From NCBI RefSeq assembly GCF_017599345.1, contig NZ_JAGFVL010000055.1, positions 5,971-69,970 of the forward strand: a stretch of DNA of 64,000 bases. The letters run 5' to 3'. Positions 28,460 through 39,016 of the stretch are shown here, in pieces. The notes under the pieces were generated by a model, which was given only the letters and a program-made list of their open reading frames with translations, was not told where the DNA came from and did no database searches. The DNA comes from Gracilibacillus suaedae (GTDB taxonomy: Bacteria; Bacillota; Bacilli; Bacillales; Amphibacillaceae). The translations under genes were made by a program, and so were the position numbers. Numbering within the stretch: the stretch's first letter is position 1; each line of letters begins with the position of its first letter.

Positions 28460-31400
28460 ATGTTGACAACAAGTAGCCAAAGAGTAGATAAGCAACAATT
28501 AGCGGACTTATATCATTTTTACGAACAAAATAAGGAACTAACACAACAAGAGCAAGTACTTGATTACTATGCTAAATTACAGCAACAAATGGTACATATT
28601 TGTTTTAGTGGGCATTTTTCAGCAGGAAAATCGACGTTAATTAACCATTTAATGAGCGAAGCATTATTACCTCAAAGTCCGATCCCAACCAGTGCTAATA
28701 TCGTCGAGATAAAAAGGGGAGAAGCCGGAGTAATTGTTCATTTTGCTGATCAGCCTGCTATTAAAATGAAAGCTCTTCCGCCAATGGATCAACTGCATCA
28801 ATTGTGTCGCGATAGTGATGAAGTGAAGAAGGTAGAGATATTTAAAAACATGGAGGCATTACCTCAAGGCGTAACATTTATGGATACTCCAGGTATTGAT
28901 GCAGCCAATGATGCCGATCGCTTAATGACTGAATCCGCACTCCACCAAGTCGATGTGTTGTTTTATGTGATGGATTATAACCATGTTCAATCTGAGGTGA
29001 ATGCACGTTTTTTGAAAAAAATAGATGAAATGAATAAGCCATACTACGTGATTATTAATCAGATGGATAAACATGATGAAGAGGAAATAACGTTCTCTGA
29101 TTTCCAAACTAGTTTAGAGCAAGTTTTTCATCAATGGGCTATTACCCCTGAGCAAGTCTATTATACGTCCATGAATGGTACCGACAAGACAATCAATCAA
29201 TTTAATGAATTAAGAGCAACGATCAATCGTTTAATAACGGCTAATCATCAGCAGATTTTACAGGACACTTTATGGCATGGTACAGCATATACGGTTTACC
29301 ATAGTATCCAGGAAAGACAAAAGCAAATGGATGATAGACTCAGTGATTTAGAGGAAGAACTAAAAGTGATAGAACTGCCAGCATCGTCCTATCAAGAGGC
29401 TCAAGAGCGTTGCCAAGCCTTACAAGAAAAGAAACACAATTTAGAAAAAGATTATTTACATGAGGTTGAACAAACAACTAGAAATGCACAACTGATTCCA
29501 TTCGAAATTCGTGAAAAAGCGGAGAATGTACTTCAATCCTTTGATCCCAAATTTAAGGTTGGACTTTTCCGCAATCGTAAAAAGATAGAAGCGGAACGTA
29601 ATGACCGATTAGCTGCTTTTTATCAAGCGATAAAAGAGAAAGCAGAAGTAAGTCTAGAGTGGAAATTACGAGATAAAATGTCGGAATTTTTAAAACCTTA
29701 TCTGTCTGTCCACTTTTCAGAGTCTATCTTTGAACAGCAATTCCAAGCAAATGAACTAGTAAATCTAATGAATGATGGTGCGACAGTTAATGGTGACTAT
29801 ATTCTTGTTTATACAGACCAGGTCGCAGCAGCGATAAAGAAAATGTATCGCCAGTTTTATAAAAACAAGTGGCATGAATTAAAAGAAGATATTCTTATGC
29901 CAATTGAAGCGCAATTAACCGAAAAGAAAACAGATTTAGAAACAATCGAAAAGTATCAAGCCATTCAGGCAGAAATAGATCACATGAAGCACAATTTTCA
30001 TCTGTATAAAAATAACGCTGAATCTATTTTAAGAAAAGAGCTTACGTTTGGTGAAGAAGTAGTACATGAGTTGGAGAAGGAATCAGATGCCAGAATTATT
30101 GATAAGGTAATGGATATAGCAGAATTACCAGACAATAAAAAAACGGAAGCGAAAAAACAGCAACATTTACAGACTGATAACAATAAAGACACATCCTTGT
30201 TTTCTTTTAACGAAACGGTTAAAGATGTAGAAGAAGCAGACCAAATGTTTAAAGGAATTAACGGCTTGGATTCGATTCGTCAAGAAATACACAGTAAAAA
30301 AGATCGACTGCGTAACCGGTCGTTTACGATTGCACTATTTGGCGCATTTAGTGCCGGGAAATCTTCCTTTGCTAATGCATTAATCGGAGAGAAAGTGTTG
30401 CCTGTATCACCAAATCCGACAACGGCAGCCATAAATAAGATTAGTCCGGTAAATGAAAATTATCAGCATAAAGATGTATATGTCGTGATGAAACAAGAAA
30501 AAGTGCTTTTAGCAGATATAGAGGAAATGGTCGAAGAGTCCTTTCCAAGTCTTTCTAAAGCTTATAAATGGATGCAAAAAACTCAATTGGACAAATTAGA
30601 TATTGCTGATCAACATAAATCATTTCTAACCGCATTTTACAATGGTTTTAATGAGATGCACAATAAAATTGGCACCGAATATGTTATTGGTTTTGATGAT
30701 TTTCAGTCATATATTCGTGAAGAAGAGATTGCATGTTTTGTAAAGGAAATGGAGCTTTTTTGTGACTGTCCGTTAACTGAAAAGCAAATTACGCTAGTTG
30801 ATACACCAGGAGCTGATTCCGTTAATGCACGACATACAGATTTAGCATTTTCCTATATCAAAGATGCTGATGCAATTTTGTTCGTCACGTATTACAACCA
30901 TCCCTTTTCCAAGCCTGATCAGCAATTTTTAGAACGACTCGGAAAGGTGAAGGATGCGTTTGAATTAGATAAAATGTTCTTTATTATTAATGCGATTGAC
31001 TTGGCAAAAGATGAACAAGAAGCTCAACTAGTTGTGGATTATGTCCGTAATGAATTATCTCAATTTGATATTAAAGACCCGAGAATGTTTTCTGTCTCCA
31101 GTAAAAAGGCAATGGAAGAAAAAAGTGAAAAGACTGGATTACCACAATTTGAGCAATCGTTTTATCGCTTTGTGAAAGAAGAATTAACTCAGATGAGTAT
31201 GCGTTCTATCTACACAGATCTATATAGAGCAAATGCGCTGGTAACGAACTGGCTGTCGATTATCAATGGAGATCAGGCGGAAAAAGAACATCTAGTAGAG
31301 CAAGGTAAAACCAATCAACTAGAAATAGAGAAGGAAATCAAACAACGAGATAATCGCTCCTATTTCGATCAAGTCAAGCAAAAATTAACCAAACAAACTT

Positions 31401-32065
31401 TCTATGCAAAACAGCGGTTTTCGATTCAATATGCCGATGTCTTCAAGGATTATGTTAACCCAGGTGCTATTCAATCGAACGGTCGCAAGGGCAAGAAAGA
31501 AGTCGAAACAGCATTGTCTGCACTATCAAAAGCAGTAGACACACGCTTACAACATGAATATGAAGCTATCTCGATTCGTTTGGAGCAAAGTTTTAATCAA
31601 GCGTTACAGCAAATGCGCCAGGATATCCAAACGAAAGTAAAACAAGTGGACCCACAATTTTCGTTATCGGAGCTAGAGGATATCCGTTTACCACAGCCAG
31701 ATTTACAGTTGGAAGAAACAGAAGTAGATAAAGGTTTGTTATCCAAGTGGAGCAATACCTACAAAGACTCAAAAAGTTTTTTTGCTGAAAATGGAAGAAA
31801 GGATCTCGAGGTCTATACCGGTGAATATTTCGACAAGAGTTGGGCTGAAGCTGTAACTAAAATGGAACAAGACTTGGTTACCTTTTACCAAAAACAATGG
31901 GAGCACTATGATCAAGAGATCTGGAATCACTATCAAGAAGAAACACAAGCGTATTATCATCAAATAATAGCAGGTATCGAAGATCAAGAAGAAAATAAAG
32001 AGCAGTTGCTAGCCATTAAAGAACATTTAGATCAAGTTCTAGATGATACATTACCCGTTAGTTAG
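28460..32065 (+). CDS. dynA: DynA, double dynamin-like GTPase
   Basis: The 1201-residue protein is a fusion of two dynamin modules, the layout of B. subtilis DynA (YpbR), which tethers and fuses membranes and helps against membrane stress and phage. Module 1 has P-loop GHFSAGKST near residue 51, switch DTPGIDAAN and NQMD. Module 2 has GAFSAGKSS near residue 628, DTPGADSVN and NAID. Long coiled-coil stalk regions follow each GTPase. Length agrees with the family (about 1190). AAGGAG lies 9 bases before the ATG. The gene is monocistronic, with a family I element just upstream and a convergent terminator downstream. Confidence 0.94.
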   Translation: MLTTSSQRVDKQQLADLYHFYEQNKELTQQEQVLDYYAKLQQQMVHICFSGHFSAGKSTLINHLMSEALLPQSPIPTSANIVEIKRGEAGVIVHFADQPAIKMKALPPMDQLHQLCRDSDEVKKVEIFKNMEALPQGVTFMDTPGIDAANDADRLMTESALHQVDVLFYVMDYNHVQSEVNARFLKKIDEMNKPYYVIINQMDKHDEEEITFSDFQTSLEQVFHQWAITPEQVYYTSMNGTDKTINQFNELRATINRLITANHQQILQDTLWHGTAYTVYHSIQERQKQMDDRLSDLEEELKVIELPASSYQEAQERCQALQEKKHNLEKDYLHEVEQTTRNAQLIPFEIREKAENVLQSFDPKFKVGLFRNRKKIEAERNDRLAAFYQAIKEKAEVSLEWKLRDKMSEFLKPYLSVHFSESIFEQQFQANELVNLMNDGATVNGDYILVYTDQVAAAIKKMYRQFYKNKWHELKEDILMPIEAQLTEKKTDLETIEKYQAIQAEIDHMKHNFHLYKNNAESILRKELTFGEEVVHELEKESDARIIDKVMDIAELPDNKKTEAKKQQHLQTDNNKDTSLFSFNETVKDVEEADQMFKGINGLDSIRQEIHSKKDRLRNRSFTIALFGAFSAGKSSFANALIGEKVLPVSPNPTTAAINKISPVNENYQHKDVYVVMKQEKVLLADIEEMVEESFPSLSKAYKWMQKTQLDKLDIADQHKSFLTAFYNGFNEMHNKIGTEYVIGFDDFQSYIREEEIACFVKEMELFCDCPLTEKQITLVDTPGADSVNARHTDLAFSYIKDADAILFVTYYNHPFSKPDQQFLERLGKVKDAFELDKMFFIINAIDLAKDEQEAQLVVDYVRNELSQFDIKDPRMFSVSSKKAMEEKSEKTGLPQFEQSFYRFVKEELTQMSMRSIYTDLYRANALVTNWLSIINGDQAEKEHLVEQGKTNQLEIEKEIKQRDNRSYFDQVKQKLTKQTFYAKQRFSIQYADVFKDYVNPGAIQSNGRKGKKEVETALSALSKAVDTRLQHEYEAISIRLEQSFNQALQQMRQDIQTKVKQVDPQFSLSELEDIRLPQPDLQLEETEVDKGLLSKWSNTYKDSKSFFAENGRKDLEVYTGEYFDKSWAEAVTKMEQDLVTFYQKQWEHYDQEIWNHYQEETQAYYHQIIAGIEDQEENKEQLLAIKEHLDQVLDDTLPVS

Positions 32066-32079
32066 TGTCAGTCATAAAA

Positions 32080-32127
32080 AATGAAGGACAAACCATGAGT
32101 AAAACAACCATTTGTCCTTCATTTTCA
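32080..32127. terminator. Convergent terminator between dynA and hisJ
   Basis: AATGAAGGACAAA (32080-32092) pairs perfectly over 13 bases with TTTGTCCTTCATT (32111-32123), with A and T runs outside. Confidence 0.88.
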
Positions 32128-32134
32128 TTACCTC

Positions 32135-32935
32135 TTAAATTTTAAATTCATCAAATCCACGTGCGATCGTCTTGGAAACGTGACTATCGGAACCAGGTTT
32201 ACATTGAATACCTTTTTGTATCGCTTTTTTGATAATTGGAAGTGGTGGATATAGTTCAAGACATTCTTCTTTATAAAGTCCTGCTGTGTTAACATCTAAT
32301 TCTAATTGATGCTTCTGTATCAGATCAAGTAACCGTTCGATTGTCACATGATACCTTTGATCGACAGCATATTTCCGTTGATATTTGTGAATTAAGGTTA
32401 AATGACCAATTCGATTTGGTTTATAAGCGCCAAGATCAGATATAATGGCTTTTTCTATTGTTCGGTAATATTTATCGTAGACTGCTTCCACACTGCCAAA
32501 CTTCTGAATAATCTGAGCAAATTCTTCACTGCTAAAATCAATACATACATAGTTATAGTCAGATGTTTTGAGCATATGTACAGACAAAATGGCATCATCG
32601 ATATAATGACCATATTGATTCAGAAATGAAGTAGTGGCATCTTCGTAGCCTTCAATATAATCGACCTCAAAGCCTAAATTTATTTTTATTTGTGATTTAT
32701 ATTGCTTTTTGGCCTTTTCAATGTTTTCAATATAAGCATCAAGGTCTTCCCATGACATCGCACTGTCTTGATCTGGAGTAGGATCTTGAAAATCTATCGG
32801 CAATGGCGCATGCTCGGTAAAGCTTAACTCTTTCATGTCCTTCTTAATGGCTTCTTCGATATACATCTCGATACTATCATTGGAGCCATGTGGGCAGAAA
32901 GGGGTATGCACATGATAATCTCCTTTCATATTCAT
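32135..32935 (-). CDS. hisJ: Histidinol-phosphatase, PHP family
   Basis: The 266-residue enzyme would dephosphorylate histidinol phosphate, the step before HisD. PHP metal-binding motifs are present: DYHVHTPFCPHG at the N-terminus, SFTEHAP, GFEVDYIEGYED, SVHML and a C-terminal GSDSHVSK. It is of the Bacillus HisJ (HisK) type, distinct from the HisB-N phosphatase; the hisB gene here lacks that domain. ATG 32935 was chosen, 8 bases after AAGGAGG. It diverges from hisZ with a family II repeat between them, so its control may be separate from the main operon. Confidence 0.93.
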   Translation of the reverse strand: MNMKGDYHVHTPFCPHGSNDSIEMYIEEAIKKDMKELSFTEHAPLPIDFQDPTPDQDSAMSWEDLDAYIENIEKAKKQYKSQIKINLGFEVDYIEGYEDATTSFLNQYGHYIDDAILSVHMLKTSDYNYVCIDFSSEEFAQIIQKFGSVEAVYDKYYRTIEKAIISDLGAYKPNRIGHLTLIHKYQRKYAVDQRYHVTIERLLDLIQKHQLELDVNTAGLYKEECLELYPPLPIIKKAIQKGIQCKPGSDSHVSKTIARGFDEFKI

Positions 32936-32958
32936 ATAAGGCACCTCCTTATGATTCT

Positions 32959-33063
32959 AATCAAGGTGCTAATCGTCTGGAAGCCCCCGATACAGGTTCA
33001 ACTAACACAAGGAAGCTTAGTTGGGAGATTACAGACGCTAACATCCTAATGAGTCTCATTTTA
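32959..33063. repeat. Family II dispersed palindrome between hisJ and hisZ
   Basis: Left arm TCAAGGTGCTAATCGTCTGG and right arm GGGAGATTACAGACGCTAAC with ATCCTAATGA are mirror images, with an inner hairpin AACTAA/TTAGTT. The end GTCTCATTTTA matches the GTCTCACTTTA end of other copies. Confidence 0.75.
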
Positions 33064-33198
33064 TTGTATACAGATTTAACTAAAATGAAAAGTGATGATT
33101 GACAGAATTAAAAAAAGTATGCTAATGTATATTTAGAAATAGACGCTTTATCACGGTAGAGTGGTAAATTAATAAAGTGCGGATAGGATGTGAACGAT

Positions 33199-34323
33199 AT
33201 GTTTTTACCAGCAGGAAGTCAAGATGAAACAGGTGTACAAATCTCTAACAGACTTCGAGCGTCAGAGATTTTTAGACAAGTAACAAAAAAGCGTAATTTC
33301 CAACAAATCTCTACTCCGGTAGTGGAATATGCTCAAACATTTACCAATGAGGTAGCAGGTATGGACTTACATTCGATGCTGAAATGGTTTAATGGTGAAG
33401 GAGAAATTGAAGTACTAAGACCAGACTGGACAGCAGCAATTGCTCGCGCGATTGCAGGGCAGCACCCATCTAAGCAAAAGTGGTCCTATCAGGGAAGTGT
33501 GTTTCGCTTTGACAAAGAAGATACTGAGAGCAGGCAGGCCGGTATTGAAATCGTTCATGCCGATCGTTTTTTCGGGGAGGCAGAGAGTCTGCTAACCGCT
33601 GTAGCTTATTTAAAACATTTAAATATTGAGGATTATGTCATAGAACTTGGTCATACAGGAATTTTTGATGCATTAATTGCACCTTTCACCTTTAGTAAAC
33701 AGGAAGAAGCGGAATTATTGAAAGCTATGCATGATAAAAGGTCTGATCTTGTCGAGGAAATAGTTGTGACAGCAGGAAATGCAGAGCTGGCGAAGCCTTT
33801 AATGGCACTAATTGATGCATATGGTTCGCGCGATATCATGGAGCAATATCGCAATCGTTGGTCGGATCGTGATGACTTAACGGAAATATTAACACATATT
33901 GACAAACTGATTGATTTACTCGAAGCTTCTGGTGTAACAGAAGTTATCGTAGATCTAGGGCGTGTTAAGAACCTGCCGTATTATGATGGCATCATGTTTA
34001 GAGGTTTTTTGACAATTGATGGATCGACTTGCTTTTCTGGTGGCAGATATGATCGTCTTTACAAGCAATTTGAATTAATAACCTCTGCAGTAGGTCTTGC
34101 ATTTGACGTCGATGTGTTAGCCACACAAATGGAACCTGAAAAAGAACCAGAAAAAATATGTATCATTGCTTCACCCGAAACACATGCGATTGCTGAGGAG
34201 TTTCGCATAGAAATGGAAGAACAAGTAGTCGATATCCAATACGAATTAAAGAATCAAACAAGCTATCATACCATTTATCAAGTGGTAGTGGAGAACAGTC
34301 AGTATAAGGTGGTTGAAAAATGA
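33199..34323 (+). CDS. hisZ: HisZ, regulatory subunit of ATP phosphoribosyltransferase
   Basis: The 374-residue protein is a histidyl-tRNA-synthetase-like paralogue that activates the short HisG and gives histidine feedback. Class II aaRS motifs are partly kept (QISTPVVEY, VFRFDKEDTESRQAG, FSGGRYDRL), but it lacks the C-terminal anticodon-binding domain and is shorter than HisS (about 420). ATG 33199 was chosen, about 8 bases after AGGATG; GTG 33190 is too close to that site. It is the first gene of the his operon, and its stop overlaps the hisG start (ATGA). Confidence 0.92.
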   Translation: MFLPAGSQDETGVQISNRLRASEIFRQVTKKRNFQQISTPVVEYAQTFTNEVAGMDLHSMLKWFNGEGEIEVLRPDWTAAIARAIAGQHPSKQKWSYQGSVFRFDKEDTESRQAGIEIVHADRFFGEAESLLTAVAYLKHLNIEDYVIELGHTGIFDALIAPFTFSKQEEAELLKAMHDKRSDLVEEIVVTAGNAELAKPLMALIDAYGSRDIMEQYRNRWSDRDDLTEILTHIDKLIDLLEASGVTEVIVDLGRVKNLPYYDGIMFRGFLTIDGSTCFSGGRYDRLYKQFELITSAVGLAFDVDVLATQMEPEKEPEKICIIASPETHAIAEEFRIEMEEQVVDIQYELKNQTSYHTIYQVVVENSQYKVVEK

Positions 34324-34940
34324 AACCTGTAATTGCACTAACAAAAGGGAGACTGGAAAAACAATTTTTGGAATTCTTTGAAGGTTTAGGTTATGAAGTG
34401 GAACCTTTATTGGAAAAAGGCAGAAAGCTGCAAATTGAAACAAAGGAATTTTCCTTCTTTTTTGCCAAAGGGGTAGACGTAACTACTTATGTAGAAAACG
34501 GTATAGCTGATATCGGTGTTGTCGGTGGGGACATTTTAATTGAACACCAGCCTGATGTTTTTAATTTATTTCCATTACCATTTGGTCATTGCCGAATGGC
34601 GCTGGCAACGAAAAGAGATTACCAATGGCCAGAACGAAAGAAACGGATTGCCAGTACATTCACGAATATTACAAAATCATATTTTAAGGGAAAAGGGGAA
34701 TCTGTAGACATCATCAAGCTGGAAGGGTCTGTCGAATTGGCGCCAATATTGGGCCTTGCGGATGCAATTGTTGATATTGTCGAAACAGGTACGACGCTAA
34801 AAGAAAATGGTCTTGTAATAGAAGACGAATTTTTGTCGTTTAGTGCCAGGTTAATTGCCAACCGATCTTCATTGAAAATTAAACGTGATCAATTAGTTCC
34901 TGTTATTGAACGGTTTAGGGAAGGAGCGAGAAACGAATGA
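34320..34940 (+). CDS. hisG: HisG, ATP phosphoribosyltransferase (short form)
   Basis: The 206-residue catalytic subunit joins ATP and PRPP in the first step of histidine synthesis. It is the short form without the C-terminal regulatory domain, as expected when hisZ is present. ALTKGRLEKQ, DIGVVGGDIL and the PRPP-binding DAIVDIVETGTTLKENGL are seen. Its ends overlap hisZ and hisD by four bases each, indicating tight translational coupling. Confidence 0.96.
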   Translation: MKPVIALTKGRLEKQFLEFFEGLGYEVEPLLEKGRKLQIETKEFSFFFAKGVDVTTYVENGIADIGVVGGDILIEHQPDVFNLFPLPFGHCRMALATKRDYQWPERKKRIASTFTNITKSYFKGKGESVDIIKLEGSVELAPILGLADAIVDIVETGTTLKENGLVIEDEFLSFSARLIANRSSLKIKRDQLVPVIERFREGARNE

Positions 34941-36220
34941 TTCCTTTATTATCCGTCGAGAAATTTTTAGCTAAAGCAGCATCCGAACAAACCAATAGTC
35001 AAGAACAGCAAAAATTCTTACAAGCAGCAAGCAACATTATTGCAGATGTACAAAAGGACGGCGATCAAGCGGTAAGGTTCTATATTGAAAAATTCGATGG
35101 GCAAGCACCGGAAACATTTTTAGTACCAGAAGATGAGAGGAAAGCGGCATGGGATCAAGTAGATGACCAGGTAATTCGTGCATTACAACGTGCAGCTGAT
35201 AACATTCGGGATTTTCACCGTAAACAATTAAATAATTCGCGAATGATGCAAGCTGATGGAGATATTATCTCAGGTCAACTTTACCGTCCGATCGATCGTG
35301 TAGGTGTTTATGTACCTGGTGGAACAGCAGTATATCCATCATCTGTACTAATGAATGCTATTCCAGCAGTCCTTGCCGGAGTTGGAGAAGTGAATATGGC
35401 AACACCTGTTAAAGGTGGTGAAGCATTGCCTCCGATTTTAGCTGTTGCAGCTGATATTGCTGGTGTTTCAAATATTTACCGAGTAGGTGGTGTGCAAGCT
35501 ATTGCAGCCTTTGCTTACGGTACAGAATCGATACCAAAAGTCGATAAAATTGTTGGTCCAGGTAATGCTTATGTAGCTGCAGCCAAAAAGCTAGTTTACG
35601 GTGATGTTGGAATAGACATGATCGCTGGTCCAAGCGAGGTTGCGATTATCGCCGATAAATCTGCAAATCCTGTCTTTGTTGCTGCAGACCTGATCGCTCA
35701 AGCTGAACATGATACCATTGCTCGATCATTTCTAATCACTACATCTCCCTCACTAGTAGAAGAAGTTGATCGAGAATTAGCAAAACAATGTGAAGTGTTA
35801 CCGCGTAAAGATATCGCCATTAAAGCTTTACAAGAAAAAGGAGCCAGTGTAGTAGTAGACACTTTAGCAGAGGCATTTGCTGTAGCAAACAGGATTGCAC
35901 CAGAACATTTAGAAATTCAAACAGAAGATCCATTAAGCTATTTAAGCAAAGTAAAACATGCCGGCTCCGTATTTTTAGGTCATTACACGCCTGAAGCATT
36001 GGGTGATTATTTTGCCGGACCTAATCACGTATTACCGACTTCAGGTACAGCAAGGTTCTCATCTGGATTGTCCGTTGACGACTTTGTTAAAAAGACAACT
36101 TATCTTTACTATACAGAGGATGCATTGCGAGAAGCTGGAGATGATGTGGTGAAAATAGCGAATCAAGAGCAGTTAGAAGGACATGGGCTTGCGGTAACGA
36201 AACGTTTGGAGGAGAAATGA
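34937..36220 (+). CDS. hisD: HisD, histidinol dehydrogenase
   Basis: The 427-residue zinc enzyme carries out the last two oxidations, histidinol to histidine with NAD. Signature segments are [44 protein letters not shown], the metal-binding AQAEHD and [18 protein letters not shown]. The length is standard. The start overlaps the hisG stop and the end overlaps the hisB start, so it lies within the same coupled run. Confidence 0.97.
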   Translation: MIPLLSVEKFLAKAASEQTNSQEQQKFLQAASNIIADVQKDGDQAVRFYIEKFDGQAPETFLVPEDERKAAWDQVDDQVIRALQRAADNIRDFHRKQLNNSRMMQADGDIISGQLYRPIDRVGVYVPGGTAVYPSSVLMNAIPAVLAGVGEVNMATPVKGGEALPPILAVAADIAGVSNIYRVGGVQAIAAFAYGTESIPKVDKIVGPGNAYVAAAKKLVYGDVGIDMIAGPSEVAIIADKSANPVFVAADLIAQAEHDTIARSFLITTSPSLVEEVDRELAKQCEVLPRKDIAIKALQEKGASVVVDTLAEAFAVANRIAPEHLEIQTEDPLSYLSKVKHAGSVFLGHYTPEALGDYFAGPNHVLPTSGTARFSSGLSVDDFVKKTTYLYYTEDALREAGDDVVKIANQEQLEGHGLAVTKRLEEK

Positions 36221-36807
36221 TGAGAACAGCTAGTAAAAAAAGAGAAACATTAGAAACACAAATTGACGTGTCGGTGAATTTAGATGATCCAAGTGAAGTG
36301 ACTATTGAAACAGGTGTTGGCTTTTTTGATCATATGTTAGAAGCTTTTGCTCGACACGGTCGAATCGGACTTATAGTGAAAGCAGATGGGGATTTGCATA
36401 TTGACAGCCATCATACGGTAGAAGATGTCGGTATTGTAGTGGGTCAATTGATTAAGGAAGCACTTGGTGACAAGCAATCGATTAATCGTTTTGGAAGTGC
36501 CTATGTACCAATGGATGAATCATTAGGATTTGTTGCCTTGGACATTAGTGGTCGACCTTTCCTTGTATTTGACGCGGAGTTTTCTAATGAAAAGCTTGGA
36601 AATTTCGATACAGAATTAGTCCAGGAATTTTTACAGGCTTTCGCATTCCAATCTGCCATTACCTTGCACGCGAAAGTATTATATGGACATAACACACACC
36701 ATAAAATTGAGGCGATTTTCAAAGCGTTAGGACGTGCATTGGGAGAAGCAATTCGAATTAATCCGGATATTAAAGGGGTTAATTCTACAAAGGGGTTAAT
36801 CGAATGA
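36220..36807 (+). CDS. hisB: HisB, imidazoleglycerol-phosphate dehydratase
   Basis: The 195-residue manganese enzyme dehydrates imidazole glycerol phosphate. The two metal-binding repeats are present: [17 protein letters not shown] with [11 protein letters not shown], and [14 protein letters not shown] with [16 protein letters not shown]. No phosphatase domain is fused, which agrees with a separate hisJ. ATG 36220 lies 7 bases after GGAGG; ATG 36217 overlaps the same place. It overlaps both neighbours. Confidence 0.96.
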   Translation: MRTASKKRETLETQIDVSVNLDDPSEVTIETGVGFFDHMLEAFARHGRIGLIVKADGDLHIDSHHTVEDVGIVVGQLIKEALGDKQSINRFGSAYVPMDESLGFVALDISGRPFLVFDAEFSNEKLGNFDTELVQEFLQAFAFQSAITLHAKVLYGHNTHHKIEAIFKALGRALGEAIRINPDIKGVNSTKGLIE

Positions 36808-37421
36808 TTGCAATTGTAGATTATGGTATGGGCAATGTAGCAAGTGTCAGAACAGCTTTTCAACGTTTAGGATATGATGTGGAAATTACGGACTCTATTG
36901 AGCGGTTAAAAGTGGCAAGCCATATTATTTTACCTGGTGTTGGCTCATTTCAGGCAGCTGCTCGTGAGATTAATCAACGTCATTTGGCTGAACCATTGCG
37001 CAAGCTTGCAGAAGAAAAGCCCTTTTTAGGGATTTGTCTTGGTATGCAATTACTGTTCGATAAAGGCTATGAAAATGGTAGTTCAGATGGACTGGGACTG
37101 ATACCAGGTGAGGTTAACAGAATGGAAACAGAATATATCCTGCCACACATTGGCTGGAACCAATTACAAATTGAAAATAATAATCAAGCTTTTGCACCAT
37201 TCCAAGATAAGCATGTTTATTTTGTGCATTCCTTTCAAGCAAGAACAGAGCAACAATATCTTGTCGCAACAGCAGATTATGGTACAAAGGTTCCAGGCAT
37301 TGTACAAAATGGTCATGTGTATGGTATGCAATTCCATCCGGAAAAAAGTGGGGAAGTTGGCGTGGATTTGTTAAAAGTATTTATGAAGGAGACCAATAGT
37401 GATAGGGGGCAACTAGCATGA
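36804..37421 (+). CDS. hisH: HisH, glutaminase subunit of IGP synthase
   Basis: The 205-residue class I glutamine amidotransferase supplies ammonia to HisF. The nucleophile Cys78 ([12 protein letters not shown]) and the His-Glu pair ([10 protein letters not shown]) complete the triad. In B. subtilis and most Bacillus the next gene is hisA; here hisF follows directly with a four-base overlap (ATGA), leaving no space for hisA. The overlap with hisB is also four bases. Confidence 0.96.
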   Translation: MIAIVDYGMGNVASVRTAFQRLGYDVEITDSIERLKVASHIILPGVGSFQAAAREINQRHLAEPLRKLAEEKPFLGICLGMQLLFDKGYENGSSDGLGLIPGEVNRMETEYILPHIGWNQLQIENNNQAFAPFQDKHVYFVHSFQARTEQQYLVATADYGTKVPGIVQNGHVYGMQFHPEKSGEVGVDLLKVFMKETNSDRGQLA

Positions 37422-38176
37422 TTGCCAAACGGATTATTCCATGTTTAGATGTGAAAGAAGGAAAAGTTGTTAAGGGCACAAACTTTGTGGGATTAAGAGA
37501 ATTAGGTGATCCTGTAGAGATGGCATCCAATTATTCGAAAGATGGAGCAGACGAAATCATCTTTTTGGATATCTCAGCGACAAATGAAGGACGACAAACA
37601 ATGGTTGATATTGTGAGGCGAACTGCTGAACAAGTGTTTGTTCCTTTTACAGTTGGTGGTGGTGTTCGAACAATTGAAGATGTAAACTGTTTATTAAAAG
37701 CTGGTGCTGACAAAGTAGGAATGAACTCAGCTGCTGTTAACAACCCGCAACTAATTACAGAATCTTCTGCTCGTTTTGGTGCGCAATGCACGGTTGTAGC
37801 AATTGACGCAAAACGAGTTGGTGACAAATGGCACGTGATGACACATGGTGGTTCTAAGGACACCGGTATGGATGCTATTGAATGGGCAAAAGAAGCTGAA
37901 AGTAGAGGTGCGGGTGAAATTCTCTTGACAAGTGTTGATACGGATGGTGTCAAAGATGGGTATGATTTAGCTTTAACGGAAGCGGTAGTTTCAGCCGTAC
38001 GTATTCCTGTAATTGCCTCAGGTGGAGTTGGCAAACCAGAGCATTTTCCTGAAGTTTTTAATCAAACAGATGTTTCCGCAGGTTTAGCTGCATCAATTTT
38101 CCATGAAAATACCTTTACAGTAAAACAAGTAAAAGAGGTCTGCACCGAACAAGGAGTGAATATTCGTGAAGCCTGA
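37418..38176 (+). CDS. hisF: HisF, cyclase subunit of IGP synthase
   Basis: The 252-residue (beta/alpha)8 barrel uses ammonia from HisH to turn PRFAR into imidazole glycerol phosphate and AICAR. The catalytic pair Asp11 ([10 protein letters not shown]) and Asp130 (VVAIDAKR) and the phosphate sites [10 protein letters not shown] and [11 protein letters not shown] identify HisF rather than HisA. Its substrate PRFAR is the product of HisA, whose gene is not in this operon. It overlaps hisI by 11 bases. Confidence 0.97.
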   Translation: MIAKRIIPCLDVKEGKVVKGTNFVGLRELGDPVEMASNYSKDGADEIIFLDISATNEGRQTMVDIVRRTAEQVFVPFTVGGGVRTIEDVNCLLKAGADKVGMNSAAVNNPQLITESSARFGAQCTVVAIDAKRVGDKWHVMTHGGSKDTGMDAIEWAKEAESRGAGEILLTSVDTDGVKDGYDLALTEAVVSAVRIPVIASGGVGKPEHFPEVFNQTDVSAGLAASIFHENTFTVKQVKEVCTEQGVNIREA

Positions 38177-38813
38177 TTTTTCCAAAGGACTTATACCAGC
38201 AATCGTAACAGATTATTATTCAAAAGACGTGTTAATGCTTGCCTATATGAATGAAGAAGCATATGAAAAAACGTTAGAAACGAAACAGACTTGGTTTTAT
38301 TCGAGATCTCGTGATGAATTATGGAATAAAGGTGCGACGTCTGGAAATACACAAGAGGTACAGTCGATTGATTTAGATTGTGATCAGGATACATTGTTGA
38401 TTCAAGTGATTCCGGCAGGTCCAGCATGCCATACCGGTGAAGTGTCTTGCTTTTTCAATCGAGTAGCTGAAAAAGAAACGAACTTTGATACTTCCATCAT
38501 TGAAAATGTTGTGCAAGAAGTAGAACAGCGCAAAACAGAACGTATTGAGAATTCCTACACCAATTATTTATATGATAAAGGTGTCGATAAGATTGGTAAG
38601 AAGGTAATTGAAGAAGCAGGCGAAGTAGTAATCGCTGCGAAAAATAATGATAGTGAGGAACTAACAAACGAGGTTAGTGATTTGCTGTATCACACTTTTG
38701 TTATGATGGCGAATCAAGGTGTCACATTAGAAGATGTTAAACAGGAATTATCTAATCGTTTTGCTAAAAAAGGAAATAGTAAAGGTGATCGTGCTGCAAT
38801 ACAAAAATGGTAA
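38166..38813 (+). CDS. hisI: HisI (HisIE), bifunctional cyclohydrolase/pyrophosphatase
   Basis: The 215-residue fusion has an N-terminal phosphoribosyl-AMP cyclohydrolase domain ([56 protein letters not shown]) and a C-terminal phosphoribosyl-ATP pyrophosphatase domain ([20 protein letters not shown]). It covers steps two and three of the pathway. The start is GTG 38166, 9 bases after AAGGAG, inside the end of hisF. It is the last gene of the operon and a terminator follows. Confidence 0.96.
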   Translation: MKPDFSKGLIPAIVTDYYSKDVLMLAYMNEEAYEKTLETKQTWFYSRSRDELWNKGATSGNTQEVQSIDLDCDQDTLLIQVIPAGPACHTGEVSCFFNRVAEKETNFDTSIIENVVQEVEQRKTERIENSYTNYLYDKGVDKIGKKVIEEAGEVVIAAKNNDSEELTNEVSDLLYHTFVMMANQGVTLEDVKQELSNRFAKKGNSKGDRAAIQKW

Positions 38814-38817
38814 CATA

Positions 38818-38849
38818 AAAACTCCACTATGCATTGGTGGAGTTTTTTT
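38818..38849 (+). terminator. Terminator of the his operon
   Basis: AAAACTCCAC (38818-38827) pairs with GTGGAGTTTT (38837-38846), followed by more T. Confidence 0.92.
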
Positions 38850-38946
38850 AGGTTCAGTTAAGGTTTAATGTTAATATTAGTTGCGAATTAGAATTACCCA
38901 TTAAAGAATTAAGGATTTATAGTTTTTATTAGACTAAGCAATTCGC

Positions 38947-39001
38947 TTATCACGGTACTAACCGTCTGTAAGTCCCGCATTGATCAAAGTGTCACTTTAT
39001 T
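38947..39001 (+). repeat. Family II dispersed repeat, half-copy
   Basis: TTATCACGGTACTAACCGTC, then TGTAAGTCCCG, then GTCACTTTATT match the two ends of the family with a short middle. It abuts the end of the small membrane gene on the other strand. Confidence 0.7.
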
Positions 39002-39016
39002 GAATAGCCTGAACTG

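Noticed and set aside
32890-33102. 70-residue frame between hisJ and hisZ
   Set aside because: It spans the start of hisJ and a family II repeat and has no independent support.
33100-33190. Possible attenuator or T-box in the hisZ leader
   Set aside because: A TTGACA and a loose hairpin are visible, but there is no T-box sequence, no His codon run and no terminator-like T-run.
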